The notes under the pieces are model-generated. The model was given only the letters and a program-made list of their open reading frames with translations, did no database searches and was not told where the DNA came from. Of a DNA stretch of 64,000 nt, positions 17,602 through 25,345 are shown piece after piece; positions within the stretch are counted from its first letter, which is position 1; every line of letters starts with the position of its first letter. The stretch lies in the NCBI GenBank assembly GCA_017623655.1, contig JAGAON010000008.1, forward strand, positions 124,001 to 188,000, read 5' to 3'. A program made the position numbers and the translations under genes. Source of the DNA: Prevotella sp. GTDB taxonomy: Bacteria > Bacteroidota > Bacteroidia > Bacteroidales > Bacteroidaceae.

Positions 17602-18114
17602 TTAGGATTTTGTTATCTTGGCCTTTACATAGGCAAGGGTTGCTGTCGGATAGTGATACAGTTGCCAAACCAGAAGCAGCCAGCGCCTGATCGGTTTCAG
17701 AAACAGCCACACCCGCCAGTAGGTTTGGTACGCAATGGTGCCTACCGAGTCAAGTTTTGTACTGCCATTGCGGTAAAAGCCGATGGCTATCGCGATGACA
17801 TCCTGCCTACGTACGAACTCCGGCAGAAGGTTACCGTCACCGCACATCACGATATTGTCGCCCTTGACGGATGTTATTCTGTGCAGGACGAAGCTGTCTC
17901 TGCTTGGCAGATAGGTAAAAATAACATCGCCTCTGCGCAACGTTTCCGGTACTGCCGACAGCAGGGCGGCATCACGGTTGTCTTCCAGATAGGGCCTCAT
18001 GCTGATGCCTCTAAGCGGCAGTGTGACGGTCTTTCCGGCCAAGACATAGTCCTTTACAAGCGACAGTATGGCGTTATCGAAAACCGTATTCTGTGTATTT
18101 TGCTCTTTCTTCAT
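17602..18114 (-). CDS. S24/S26-type peptidase, signal-peptidase-like
   Basis: 170 residues. GISMRPYL holds the expected catalytic Ser of the S26 fold, and FVLHRITSVKGDNI has His where bacterial signal peptidase I has its general-base Lys region, as in the SipW/ER-type Ser-His enzymes. MCGDGNLLPEFVRRQDVI is the usual following box. The C-terminal segment (about residues 130-165, WRVWLFLKPIRRWLLLVWQL) may lie at the membrane. It could cut or release a product of the neighbouring kinase/PqqD module. Genes on both sides are 15-18 bp away. Confidence 0.8.
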   Translation of the reverse strand: MKKEQNTQNTVFDNAILSLVKDYVLAGKTVTLPLRGISMRPYLEDNRDAALLSAVPETLRRGDVIFTYLPSRDSFVLHRITSVKGDNIVMCGDGNLLPEFVRRQDVIAIAIGFYRNGSTKLDSVGTIAYQTYWRVWLFLKPIRRWLLLVWQLYHYPTATLAYVKAKITKS

Positions 18115-18132
18115 GTTTGCTTCCTTTGTTTA

Positions 18133-19008
18133 TTATTCAAGGAAACGGCGGCATACCTGCGCGGAAGCGGCGTCCGGCAGGCAGTGCAGCCTTGCCATTG
18201 TGACCTTGGAGAGCAGTGATGACACCGTGTCGCACATCCTCCGGTATATCTCCTCGTCGCTCCTTATGGTGGAACAGGCTGTCAGCAACATGGCAAACGC
18301 GTCCACCGGTTTCAGCGGTTCCACACGATTCACGGTGTCACGGGTTATCTTCAGCACCGCCCCGAGCGGCACACGGATATTGCGGTAGCACGCTGTCTTG
18401 CCGCTCCAAGGCGACCCGTACAGCATGGGTTGCCCGCCAACAAGGCGTATTATGGGGTTGTCGTCGTTGACAAGGTCACACCCTTCTATGGTTTTCAGCC
18501 AGTTTGCGACCTGCGTACTCTTACCGGTTCCGCTCTCGGCGGTAAAGGCGTATGCCCTGCCGGAGTGCCTTACGACGGACGCATGAATGAGAAGCGTGTC
18601 GTGAAAGGCGGCACTGAACGCGTATGTAAGCATCATAATGCTGTTGAGGGCGAAGCGCTTGACGGACAAGTCGCCCCTTATTGCGCAGCGGCAGTCACCG
18701 AACTGCGGCGAGGTTATAAGCAGCGCACAGGGTAAGCCGCGCAGTGTATGGATGAGAAGTTGGTATCTTCCATCCGCAGTACGCTCCACTTTTGTCACTC
18801 CGTTGCCCGTGTCCGCCTCGGTAATAAGACGTTTCCCCTCCGCCGGCAGCATCTTCAGACGACGCTCAAGGCGCAATGTGAAGAGCCGGGGAGCACCTTT
18901 CTCATGCGTGGTTTTGAAGGGAACGAAGGACGGAAGGAGCGTATCAAGGAAAGAATCGTCACCATCCATCTCTATCGTTACATTGTGTCCGCCGATACAG
19001 TAGTCCAT
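18133..19008 (-). CDS. HPr-kinase-like P-loop kinase (HprK-related)
   Basis: 291 residues. LLIHASVVRHSGRAYAFTAE leads into the P-loop AESGTGKST at about residue 156, followed by DLVNDDNPIIRL (metal/base motif) and YGSPWSGKTACYRNIRVPLG, the order seen in HprK-related kinases found with PqqD-like proteins and in lasso-peptide clusters. Such proteins phosphorylate a peptide or small substrate; true HPr is not encoded here. The start is two bases after the stop of the secreted-protein gene, so translation is probably coupled. The resemblance to HprK-related systems is from memory of the families. Confidence 0.8.
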   Translation of the reverse strand: MDYCIGGHNVTIEMDGDDSFLDTLLPSFVPFKTTHEKGAPRLFTLRLERRLKMLPAEGKRLITEADTGNGVTKVERTADGRYQLLIHTLRGLPCALLITSPQFGDCRCAIRGDLSVKRFALNSIMMLTYAFSAAFHDTLLIHASVVRHSGRAYAFTAESGTGKSTQVANWLKTIEGCDLVNDDNPIIRLVGGQPMLYGSPWSGKTACYRNIRVPLGAVLKITRDTVNRVEPLKPVDAFAMLLTACSTIRSDEEIYRRMCDTVSSLLSKVTMARLHCLPDAASAQVCRRFLE

Positions 19009-19010
19009 GA

Positions 19011-19481
19011 TTACTCTGCCGCAGGGGCGCTAAAACGGAACTCTCCCTGCCCGACTTGCTTGATAAGGAAGCCTCGTTTCCGCAGTTTCTCAGCCTGTTT
19101 GGCGTACCGTTTGTCCAGTTTCTTGACCGTTTCGGCAAATGTCACGGTGCAAATGCGGTTCTTCTCGCCCTTCTGGGCCATGTGATTGGCCAACTGTCCG
19201 GACAGGATTTCCCTGCCGACGAGGAACTTTGTCTTCTTTTCCAGCTGCGCATTGTCCAGTATAAGCTCGTCAGTCATATAGACAACAGAGTCTGCCGGCG
19301 AATAGGCAAGGCCGTAAATATAGAGCCGTCCGGCGTTTATCACCTCCGGCTTGGCCTCTCTCTTCATCTTTTTTTTCTGTGCCTTGGCCTCTTTCTTGGA
19401 CTGCTTTCCGCCGTTTTCCGGCTCTGCGTATGCAGTGAAAGCCATGGTAAAGGCCATCAGTATCATCAGTATTCTGTTCAT
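19011..19481 (-). CDS. Secreted basic protein of unknown function
   Basis: 156 residues with signal peptide MNRILMILMAFTMAFTAYA. A highly charged Lys-rich segment (about 26-46, GKQSKKEAKAQKKKMKRE) is followed by a mixed domain with INAGRLYIYGLAYSPADSV and a C-terminal basic helix (LDKRYAKQAEKLRKRGFLI). I recognise no family. It is the gene immediately before the HprK-like kinase (2-bp gap), so it may be a client or partner of that module; it has no Cys and few candidate cleavage sites besides the signal peptide. Confidence 0.65.
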   Translation of the reverse strand: MNRILMILMAFTMAFTAYAEPENGGKQSKKEAKAQKKKMKREAKPEVINAGRLYIYGLAYSPADSVVYMTDELILDNAQLEKKTKFLVGREILSGQLANHMAQKGEKNRICTVTFAETVKKLDKRYAKQAEKLRKRGFLIKQVGQGEFRFSAPAAE

Positions 19482-19508
19482 TTTCGCTATATATTATAAT
19501 AAGGTGTG

Positions 19509-20201
19509 TCACACATTCTTTTTCATTATACGGCGCATCTTCCTCTCCGCGGTCTTCCTTATCTGGCGCACCCGCTCCCTTTTGAGGCCGTATTCCTCCG
19601 CTATCTCCGCCATGGCCATACGTTCCTGCGTCCCGATTCCATAGAAGGCGGTTATCACATTGCGCTCCCTCTCATTGAGAAGGCGTATCGCCTGCGTCAG
19701 CGCAAAGCTCATTTCCTTGCTTTCCACCGCGTCATCCGTCATCGGCTTGCCGGCTTTCAGCATATCGCCGAGCGTGTTTGTCTGTCCCGGATGCAATGGT
19801 GTGTCGGTGGAAAGACGGCGCACTTCGCTCCCTTCCACCTTGCCATTCTTCGGCAATGTTACCACGGGGCTCTGCTCCGGCAACGCCTGTTCCATGTATT
19901 TCCTTATCTCCCACACCGCAAAGTTGACGAAACGCCCGTCCTCCTTGGGCTTCCACTTACGGGCGGAGAGCATCAGCGCGATGTTGCCCTCGCTGATAAG
20001 GTCGTCCATACTCAGCCCCTTATCGGCGTACTGGCGCGCTATGCTGACCACGAACCGCAGGTTTGCGGTGACGAGTTTGTCAACGGCAGCCTCGTCACCC
20101 TGCTGTATTCGCGCCGCCAAAGTGCGCTCCTCATCGTCTGTTAACGACGGAATGTTGTGTATGTCCTGCCAGTAGGCATCGAGAGTGTCTATTGATTGCA
20201 T
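19509..20201 (-). CDS. RpoD-like alternative sigma-70 factor
   Basis: 230 residues from the ATG at 20201; an in-frame start at 20261 would overlap the preceding gene. Region 2 is clear (VTANLRFVVSIARQYADKGLSM split as VTANLRFVVSIARQYADKG; DLISEGNIALMLSARK) and region 4 has ERNVITAFYGIGTQ and the helix-turn-helix AEIAEEYGLKRERVRQIRKT. Region 2.4 is divergent: FAVWEIRKYMEQALPEQSP instead of the usual WWIRQ...LAEQSR form, and region 3 is short. The housekeeping Bacteroidota sigma is about 286 residues, so this is a second group. It may read variant promoters. Confidence 0.85.
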   Translation of the reverse strand: MQSIDTLDAYWQDIHNIPSLTDDEERTLAARIQQGDEAAVDKLVTANLRFVVSIARQYADKGLSMDDLISEGNIALMLSARKWKPKEDGRFVNFAVWEIRKYMEQALPEQSPVVTLPKNGKVEGSEVRRLSTDTPLHPGQTNTLGDMLKAGKPMTDDAVESKEMSFALTQAIRLLNERERNVITAFYGIGTQERMAMAEIAEEYGLKRERVRQIRKTAERKMRRIMKKNV

Positions 20202-20244
20202 AGGCGGTGTTGGTATTTCGTTATAGAATATATCCCGGTTGTCA

Positions 20245-21543
20245 TCACAACCATATCTCAAACAGTCTGGACAGCCATCCCCTTGTCTTTTGCCAACGGG
20301 TGCGCCAAGAGTCCCATTTCTCCGGTGTCAGCCTGAAACAGTGCTGCTTATCCGCATTGAACAGCCTCGTAAGCTCCGCCGTCGTGTTCTTGTCTATGAT
20401 GACGGCGTTGGCCTCATAGTCCCAGTTCAGCGACCTTGCGTCGAGGTTGCAGCTGCCAACGGTGCAGACCTTGCCATCTACCATTATTATCTTCGTGTGG
20501 TGAAAGCCGTTCTGGTAGATGTAAACGTCCGCGCCACGCTTCATCATCCAGTGCAGATGATAGAACGAACAGTCCGGCGACATGGGTATGTCGCTCTTCT
20601 CAGCCATCATCACTTCCATCTTCACCCCGCGCTTCAAAGCACGCTTTATGGCCTTTTTCACCGAGTGTGTAAGCGTCAGATAGGGGTTAAGTATCTGTAT
20701 GCTGTCCTTTGCGTTGTCTATTGCGGCAATGTAGAACTGCCTCATTATCTTGTTCGTCCTGTGCGGCTCACGGTTTATTATGCCCACCATTTTCCTGTAA
20801 GCGGTAGCCGTCGTGTCCGGTTTCAGTCCCCGGAAGTAGTCCGCCGGGCGGTAACCCCTGTAATATTTCGCGCCGCTGATGTTCTGCTTGGCGGTCTTGT
20901 TCCACATCCGCAGGAATATCCTCTGCAAGGTGTTGACCTCCTCTCCGTCCAGCCGGCAGTGCATATCGTGCCACGCTCCCACCACTTCCGTGCCGTGAAT
21001 GTAATAGTCCGCCACGTTCATTCCGCCCGTATAGGCTATCTGTCCGTCAATGACCACAATCTTGCGGTGGTCCCTGTGGAACACATGATTTACCCAAGGG
21101 AAGGCCACGGGGTCAAACTCGTATATCTCAATGCCCTGCTCCCGTATCTTCTCCAAGTGCTTCTTCTTCAGCGGACGGTTGTTGGACATATTGCCAAAGG
21201 AGTCAAACAGCGCCCTGACCTCAACCCCTTCCTTCACTTTCCGCGCCAGAAGACGCACCAACTCACCCGTAATCGAGTCGTTGCGGAAGTTGAAATACTC
21301 CAGATGCACACTGCTCTTGGCCTGACTTATGGCATGGAACATATCGTCAAACTTAGCCTGTCCGTTGTTGAACAGCACCACGCTGTTGTCATGGGAGAAC
21401 GTTATCCCCCGGCCGCGCAGTTCCCGCACGACCAGCGTGTCGGCCGTTTCCTGCCCTTCTTCACGCATGGCGTCCGTCCCGGCGGCACCTCCCGTGATGG
21501 CAAGGTGGCACAATGCAACAGTCAATAACAAATGCTTCATCAT
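20245..21543 (-). CDS. Phospholipase D/cardiolipin synthase-family protein
   Basis: 432 residues with a signal peptide or anchor (LLLTVALCHLAITGGAAG). Two HKD motifs are intact: HRDHRKIVVIDG (about residue 155) and HHTKIIMVDGKVCTVGSCN (about 346). AYTGGMNVADYY follows the first. This is the bacterial cardiolipin-synthase (ClsB/ClsC-like) or PLD layout; it would join phosphatidyl groups or cleave phosphodiesters at the envelope. It starts 3 bp after the MscS-type gene stop, indicating one operon. Confidence 0.88.
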   Translation of the reverse strand: MMKHLLLTVALCHLAITGGAAGTDAMREEGQETADTLVVRELRGRGITFSHDNSVVLFNNGQAKFDDMFHAISQAKSSVHLEYFNFRNDSITGELVRLLARKVKEGVEVRALFDSFGNMSNNRPLKKKHLEKIREQGIEIYEFDPVAFPWVNHVFHRDHRKIVVIDGQIAYTGGMNVADYYIHGTEVVGAWHDMHCRLDGEEVNTLQRIFLRMWNKTAKQNISGAKYYRGYRPADYFRGLKPDTTATAYRKMVGIINREPHRTNKIMRQFYIAAIDNAKDSIQILNPYLTLTHSVKKAIKRALKRGVKMEVMMAEKSDIPMSPDCSFYHLHWMMKRGADVYIYQNGFHHTKIIMVDGKVCTVGSCNLDARSLNWDYEANAVIIDKNTTAELTRLFNADKQHCFRLTPEKWDSWRTRWQKTRGWLSRLFEIWL

Positions 21544-21546
21544 ATC

Positions 21547-23925
21547 TTACTCCGTTGTTCCTGCCTGTACCATGCTCCTTACATGAACGTCAGTCTGCGG
21601 GAACGGTATCTCGATGTTGTGCTCATTGAGCGTGTCGTAGATACATTCAAGTATTATACCGTCATCAGAATACTGCGTAAACACATTCACCCACACTATG
21701 ACTTTCAGCACAAGGGCCGAGTCTCCGAGCTCTTTCAGCACGACCTTACAGCCCTTTTGCCTGTCTATGCAGTCCAGTTTGCTCACCGCATCTATGATAT
21801 ACCGCTTGGCATCGGCCACCTTTGTGCCGTAAGCCACGCCCACATCCAGCACATGCAACTCATATCCGTGGTTGCGTGTCATGTTCTTGTAGTTCTTTGT
21901 AAACAGCTGCGAGTTCTGGAAAGCTATCACCGAGCCGTCCGTTGTGTCAATCATCGTCGAGGTATATGATATGCTTGACACCGTGCCGCGTATGCCGTCA
22001 CACACTATCAGGTCTCCGATTTTTATGCGTCCCATCATGAGCGAGATGCCGTAATATATGTTCTCAAGCAGGTCTTTGGACGCGAAACCGATACCGGTAG
22101 ATAAGCCTCCGGAGATAATCACAAGCCAATAGCTGGAGATATTGAATATGGCGAGCGACACAAGGAACCACACTCCCCACACGACGAGCTGCAAGACGTT
22201 CTTGACCATCATGAACCGCTGTGCGGCATTGACCGCGTCACGCTGCTCCAAGAAGTACTTTATGAACGCCTTGGCCGTATGGTTGATGTAGTTGAACACA
22301 AACCACAGCGTCACTACCATCGCAATGCCGAATATGCTCGCCTTGAAATTCGGCGTATCGACAAAGTTACGGGTGAACAGCGTCAGCGTAAGGTCGGTAA
22401 GGTTGAACACGTCGGCGGCCCAATACAGGCTCAGCACCACCGAGGCCACGGCCGCAGCGGGCAGCAATACCCGGTAAATCGCGTCGTGATGCCATGTCTC
22501 CGTTATCGGCTTCTCCGCCAGCCTGCGCTTCAGGGCATACCCGCGGAACCAGTCGCGCAGGCAGATTATGGTAAGGATGCACGTAAGCTGCATGACCCAC
22601 CAGATGAGTATCTGCACCGCAAGAAGCGTATAGCCGACGATGGAGCAGACAAGCGAGACGACAAACACGAACTGCGAGAAAGCGGCATAGCCCTTGTCGC
22701 CGCGCTCCACCTCCGCCCTGTACTTGTGCAGGGCGTGCCATTGCCACAGGCAACACACCAGCAGTATCGGCGGGAAGATGAGGTTGACAAGCGTGTTGGG
22801 TATCAGCACCACGCGGAAGCTGATAACAATAAAGCCGTTTACCAGCAGAGGCAGGTATATGCTGAGCGTCTTCAGCGTCTTTGAAGCCTCCACACGCAGG
22901 AGCGTGGAGATGATTATTACGCTCATGAGCCATGCGAACTGCACCAGCAGCGATGACGCCATGATGAGGAAATCCTGCGTGGCGAGAGCCTGTACTACGG
23001 CCAGTATTACGGCGAACGTAACGGCCGTGGAGGCGAGAATGAAGCAGGCGCGCTTGGCAAGGAACCACTGCCCTGCCTCACCAAGCATCCCCTTGCGGAT
23101 GAACTTGGTGGCAAGCCATCTCACTATCAGCAGGTTGAGCAGCACGGCGATAAAGCCGTAGAAGACAATGACAACGAAGACGCCAAGCATCCAGCGCGCA
23201 TCCCATTGTGACTTCACGTTACCGTAGCCGCCATACTTGTCCCCCATCGTGTCACGTGTCTCCGAATAATAGTCACGCAGGCGCGATATGATTGAGAAAT
23301 AGTTGTCGCCGCCATTGACAAATATGCTGTTCTGCAACTCCGCATACTTGCCGTTGGCATAGTCGTAGAGGTTCTTCAGGCGGCTCTCGGTCATTTTATA
23401 GTATGTGATATACTCGTTCAGCTGGTCCCGGTCCTCCATCACCATGCGGCGGGTGTTCACCGCCAACGCCAGACACACGTTGCGGTCGGTCTTCGCCCGG
23501 GCGTCAAGCACCATCACCGGCATAGACTTCAGGCACTGTATCAGGCTGTCAAAGCGCGCCACCTCGCCATTGCTCTTCTCCACAAGGGAGGTGAACGGGA
23601 CGAGGTGTTTTTCAAAATTCTTGTAGTCCTGTATGGCTTCATGGCAGGCATACGACAAGTCGAAGACGTAACCGTCCTTCTGCGAGTACAGCATCAGGGC
23701 GTTCTGGTTGCTGCTCTGCATCGTCTGCATCAGCGTGCGGAACACCCTCCGCTCCTCTTTCCTCATCGCTTCCTGCTTCTGCCCGTACTCGTCATGATAC
23801 TTGGTCAGCTCGCTGCGGAGTATGCGCAGCGTGTTACCAAGGCTGTCTTCCTTCAACACCGCAGAGGCAGGTGTGACAAACAGCAGGCCGAGCAACACAA
23901 GTATGTATAATCTTATTTTCGTCAT
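21547..23925 (-). CDS. Large MscS-family mechanosensitive channel
   Basis: 792 residues from the ATG at 23925, which gives the signal peptide MTKIRLYILVLLGLLFVTPA; a longer frame to 24048 crosses the promoter. The periplasmic N-terminal half is helical (about 25-250). Eight or more membrane segments follow, then the MscS core: pore helix GGLSTGIGFASKDLLENIYY and the beta domain IKIGDLIVCDGIRGTVSSIS, ending in ECIYDTLNEHNIEIPFPQTD. It releases solutes under hypo-osmotic stress. It begins the train mscS-pld-sigma-secreted-hprK-S26-pqqD. Confidence 0.92.
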   Translation of the reverse strand: MTKIRLYILVLLGLLFVTPASAVLKEDSLGNTLRILRSELTKYHDEYGQKQEAMRKEERRVFRTLMQTMQSSNQNALMLYSQKDGYVFDLSYACHEAIQDYKNFEKHLVPFTSLVEKSNGEVARFDSLIQCLKSMPVMVLDARAKTDRNVCLALAVNTRRMVMEDRDQLNEYITYYKMTESRLKNLYDYANGKYAELQNSIFVNGGDNYFSIISRLRDYYSETRDTMGDKYGGYGNVKSQWDARWMLGVFVVIVFYGFIAVLLNLLIVRWLATKFIRKGMLGEAGQWFLAKRACFILASTAVTFAVILAVVQALATQDFLIMASSLLVQFAWLMSVIIISTLLRVEASKTLKTLSIYLPLLVNGFIVISFRVVLIPNTLVNLIFPPILLVCCLWQWHALHKYRAEVERGDKGYAAFSQFVFVVSLVCSIVGYTLLAVQILIWWVMQLTCILTIICLRDWFRGYALKRRLAEKPITETWHHDAIYRVLLPAAAVASVVLSLYWAADVFNLTDLTLTLFTRNFVDTPNFKASIFGIAMVVTLWFVFNYINHTAKAFIKYFLEQRDAVNAAQRFMMVKNVLQLVVWGVWFLVSLAIFNISSYWLVIISGGLSTGIGFASKDLLENIYYGISLMMGRIKIGDLIVCDGIRGTVSSISYTSTMIDTTDGSVIAFQNSQLFTKNYKNMTRNHGYELHVLDVGVAYGTKVADAKRYIIDAVSKLDCIDRQKGCKVVLKELGDSALVLKVIVWVNVFTQYSDDGIILECIYDTLNEHNIEIPFPQTDVHVRSMVQAGTTE

Positions 23926-23942
23926 TGAAAGCAAATTTGCTG

Positions 23943-23950
23943 CAAAGTTA
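23943..23950 (-). promoter_or_regulatory. -7 box of the mscS-led gene train
   Basis: TAACTTTG on the minus strand, 18 bases upstream of the chosen ATG. Confidence 0.6.
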
Positions 23951-24185
23951 TACATATTTTTCCACATACACAAATTTTTCGGGGTGGTTGTTTCCACATT
24001 ATTTAATAGCTCTCCTCCGCTTCTCAACACCCGCCGGCGATTTAACATTTGCCACCACGGATTTTAACACGGAGATTCGCGCAGGGAAAAACGCCGGGTG
24101 TTTTGTCGCGTACAGCGGAATCTCGTGATTTATATAAGCACCTGACTATCAATACATAATAATCTTTTCCATTTCTATCACCATG

Positions 24186-24302
24186 TAAAAGGGCGTTGAT
24201 TACCGTGTTTTCCGCCTGCAAAAGGCATTCGTTCAGGTAACAAAAAGGTGCTGATCACAATGTAAAAGGGTATCAATTACACAGTGAACAGCACCTTGTT
24301 GC
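24186..24302. repeat. Diverged GGGTGCTGATTAC palindromes
   Basis: Units such as AAAAGGGCGTTGATTACC, AAAAAGGTGCTGATCACA and GTGAACAGCACCTTG are recognisable but mutated. They lie in the 700-bp divergent gap between the MscS and tcdA genes; apart from repeats and promoters no gene is seen there. Confidence 0.65.
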
Positions 24303-24440
24303 GCAATGATGCCTTTTCTGCCGCATCACAAAAGCATCCCGAGCCATGTTTTTCTTCTATTTTGCATTTGCGGGCGGGGGATGCGATTTAACACGGTTAA
24401 CAGTTTTTTAAGGTCACAACAGCAATTATTTCGCCCTCGT

Positions 24441-24524
24441 TGTAGAGACGATGTACCACATCGTCTCCCCACCCTTCTTTCGCATTTTTTGATTATTGAG
24501 ACGATGTGGTACATCGTCTCTACA
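24441..24524. repeat. Head-to-head pair of GTAG palindromes (BIME-like)
   Basis: Forward copy TGTAGAGACGATG...CATCGTCTC at 24441-24467 and inverted copy GAGACGATG...CATCGTCTCTACA at 24498-24524, 30 bases apart. The pair could fold into one long hairpin or two small ones. It lies about 55 bases upstream of the tcdA -7 box. Confidence 0.85.
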
Positions 24525-24577
24525 AGGCGGGCGTGCAAGGTCTCTGTGATTTTCTTGCTCATTCGCAAAATAATTCG

Positions 24578-24585
24578 TATCTTTG
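24578..24585 (+). promoter_or_regulatory. -7 box of tcdA
   Basis: TATCTTTG, 36 bases before the ATG at 24621. It supports that start over the much longer open frame. Confidence 0.65.
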
Positions 24586-24620
24586 CACGTCAAAAAACGA
24601 CAGCAAAAACAATATTGGCC

Positions 24621-25343
24621 ATGCAAGATATTTTCAACAGAGTGGAGCTATTGCTCGGCAGGGAGACGATGAAACGCATCACGTCATGCAGGATAATGAT
24701 AGTAGGCGTGGGCGGAGTAGGCTCATGGTGCGCCGAGAGTCTGGTGAGATCCGGCATCGGACACCTGACGATTGTTGACAGCGACAGCGTGTGTGCGTCC
24801 AACATCAACCGCCAACTGATGGCCACCACCGCTACGGTGGGCAGGGCAAAGGTGGATGTGCTGCGCGAGAGGCTGCTGGAAATAAACCCTGACGCTGACG
24901 TGACGGCGATGCAAAGGGTATATCGCGGGGAAGACAACGCCTTCTTCCGCCTTGAAGATTATGATTACATCATTGACTGCATAGACTCCTTGAAGGACAA
25001 GATGGCACTGCTGCTGAACGCCACCGCCACCAAGGCCACGGTGTTATCGTCGATGGGAGCGGCTCTGAAAATGGACCCTTCGCAGATAAAAGTGGCGGAA
25101 TACTGGAAGGTTCGCGGCTGTCCTTTGGGCGCGGCGCTGCGTAAAAAGATGAAACGGGCCGGGCAGAAGCCTGCCAAGCCCGTTATGTGTGTGTATTCCG
25201 AAGAGTTGCTTGAGAACAAAGGCATAGGAGAAGTGCCGCGCGAAGGGAACAGCAACGGCACTCTCGCCCACATCACCGCCATATTCGGCTTCACCCTCGC
25301 AGGCCTTGTGATGAAGGACCTGACCGCAAACTGCGCGCAATAA
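24621..25343 (+). CDS. tcdA: tRNA threonylcarbamoyladenosine dehydratase
   Basis: 240 residues from the ATG at 24621. The frame is open further upstream, but that part runs through repeats and the promoter. Begins MQDIFNRVELLLGRE, then the nucleotide-binding IMIVGVGGVGSWCAESLVRS, IVDSDSVCASNINRQL (adenylation region, Arg/Asn conserved) and DYIIDCIDSLKDKMAL. This is the ThiF/MoeB fold of TcdA (CsdL), which uses ATP to cyclise t6A37 of tRNA. It ends 2 bp before the stop of the convergent GH31 gene. Confidence 0.92.
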   Translation: MQDIFNRVELLLGRETMKRITSCRIMIVGVGGVGSWCAESLVRSGIGHLTIVDSDSVCASNINRQLMATTATVGRAKVDVLRERLLEINPDADVTAMQRVYRGEDNAFFRLEDYDYIIDCIDSLKDKMALLLNATATKATVLSSMGAALKMDPSQIKVAEYWKVRGCPLGAALRKKMKRAGQKPAKPVMCVYSEELLENKGIGEVPREGNSNGTLAHITAIFGFTLAGLVMKDLTANCAQ

Positions 25344-25345
25344 CG

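Noticed and set aside
20239-21528. 429-codon plus-strand frame opposite the phospholipase D gene
   Set aside because: Fully antisense to a gene with both HKD motifs; no recognisable domain.
24306-24620. 105-codon N-terminal extension of TcdA
   Set aside because: It spans the palindrome pair and the -7 box; the family starts at MQDIFNR.
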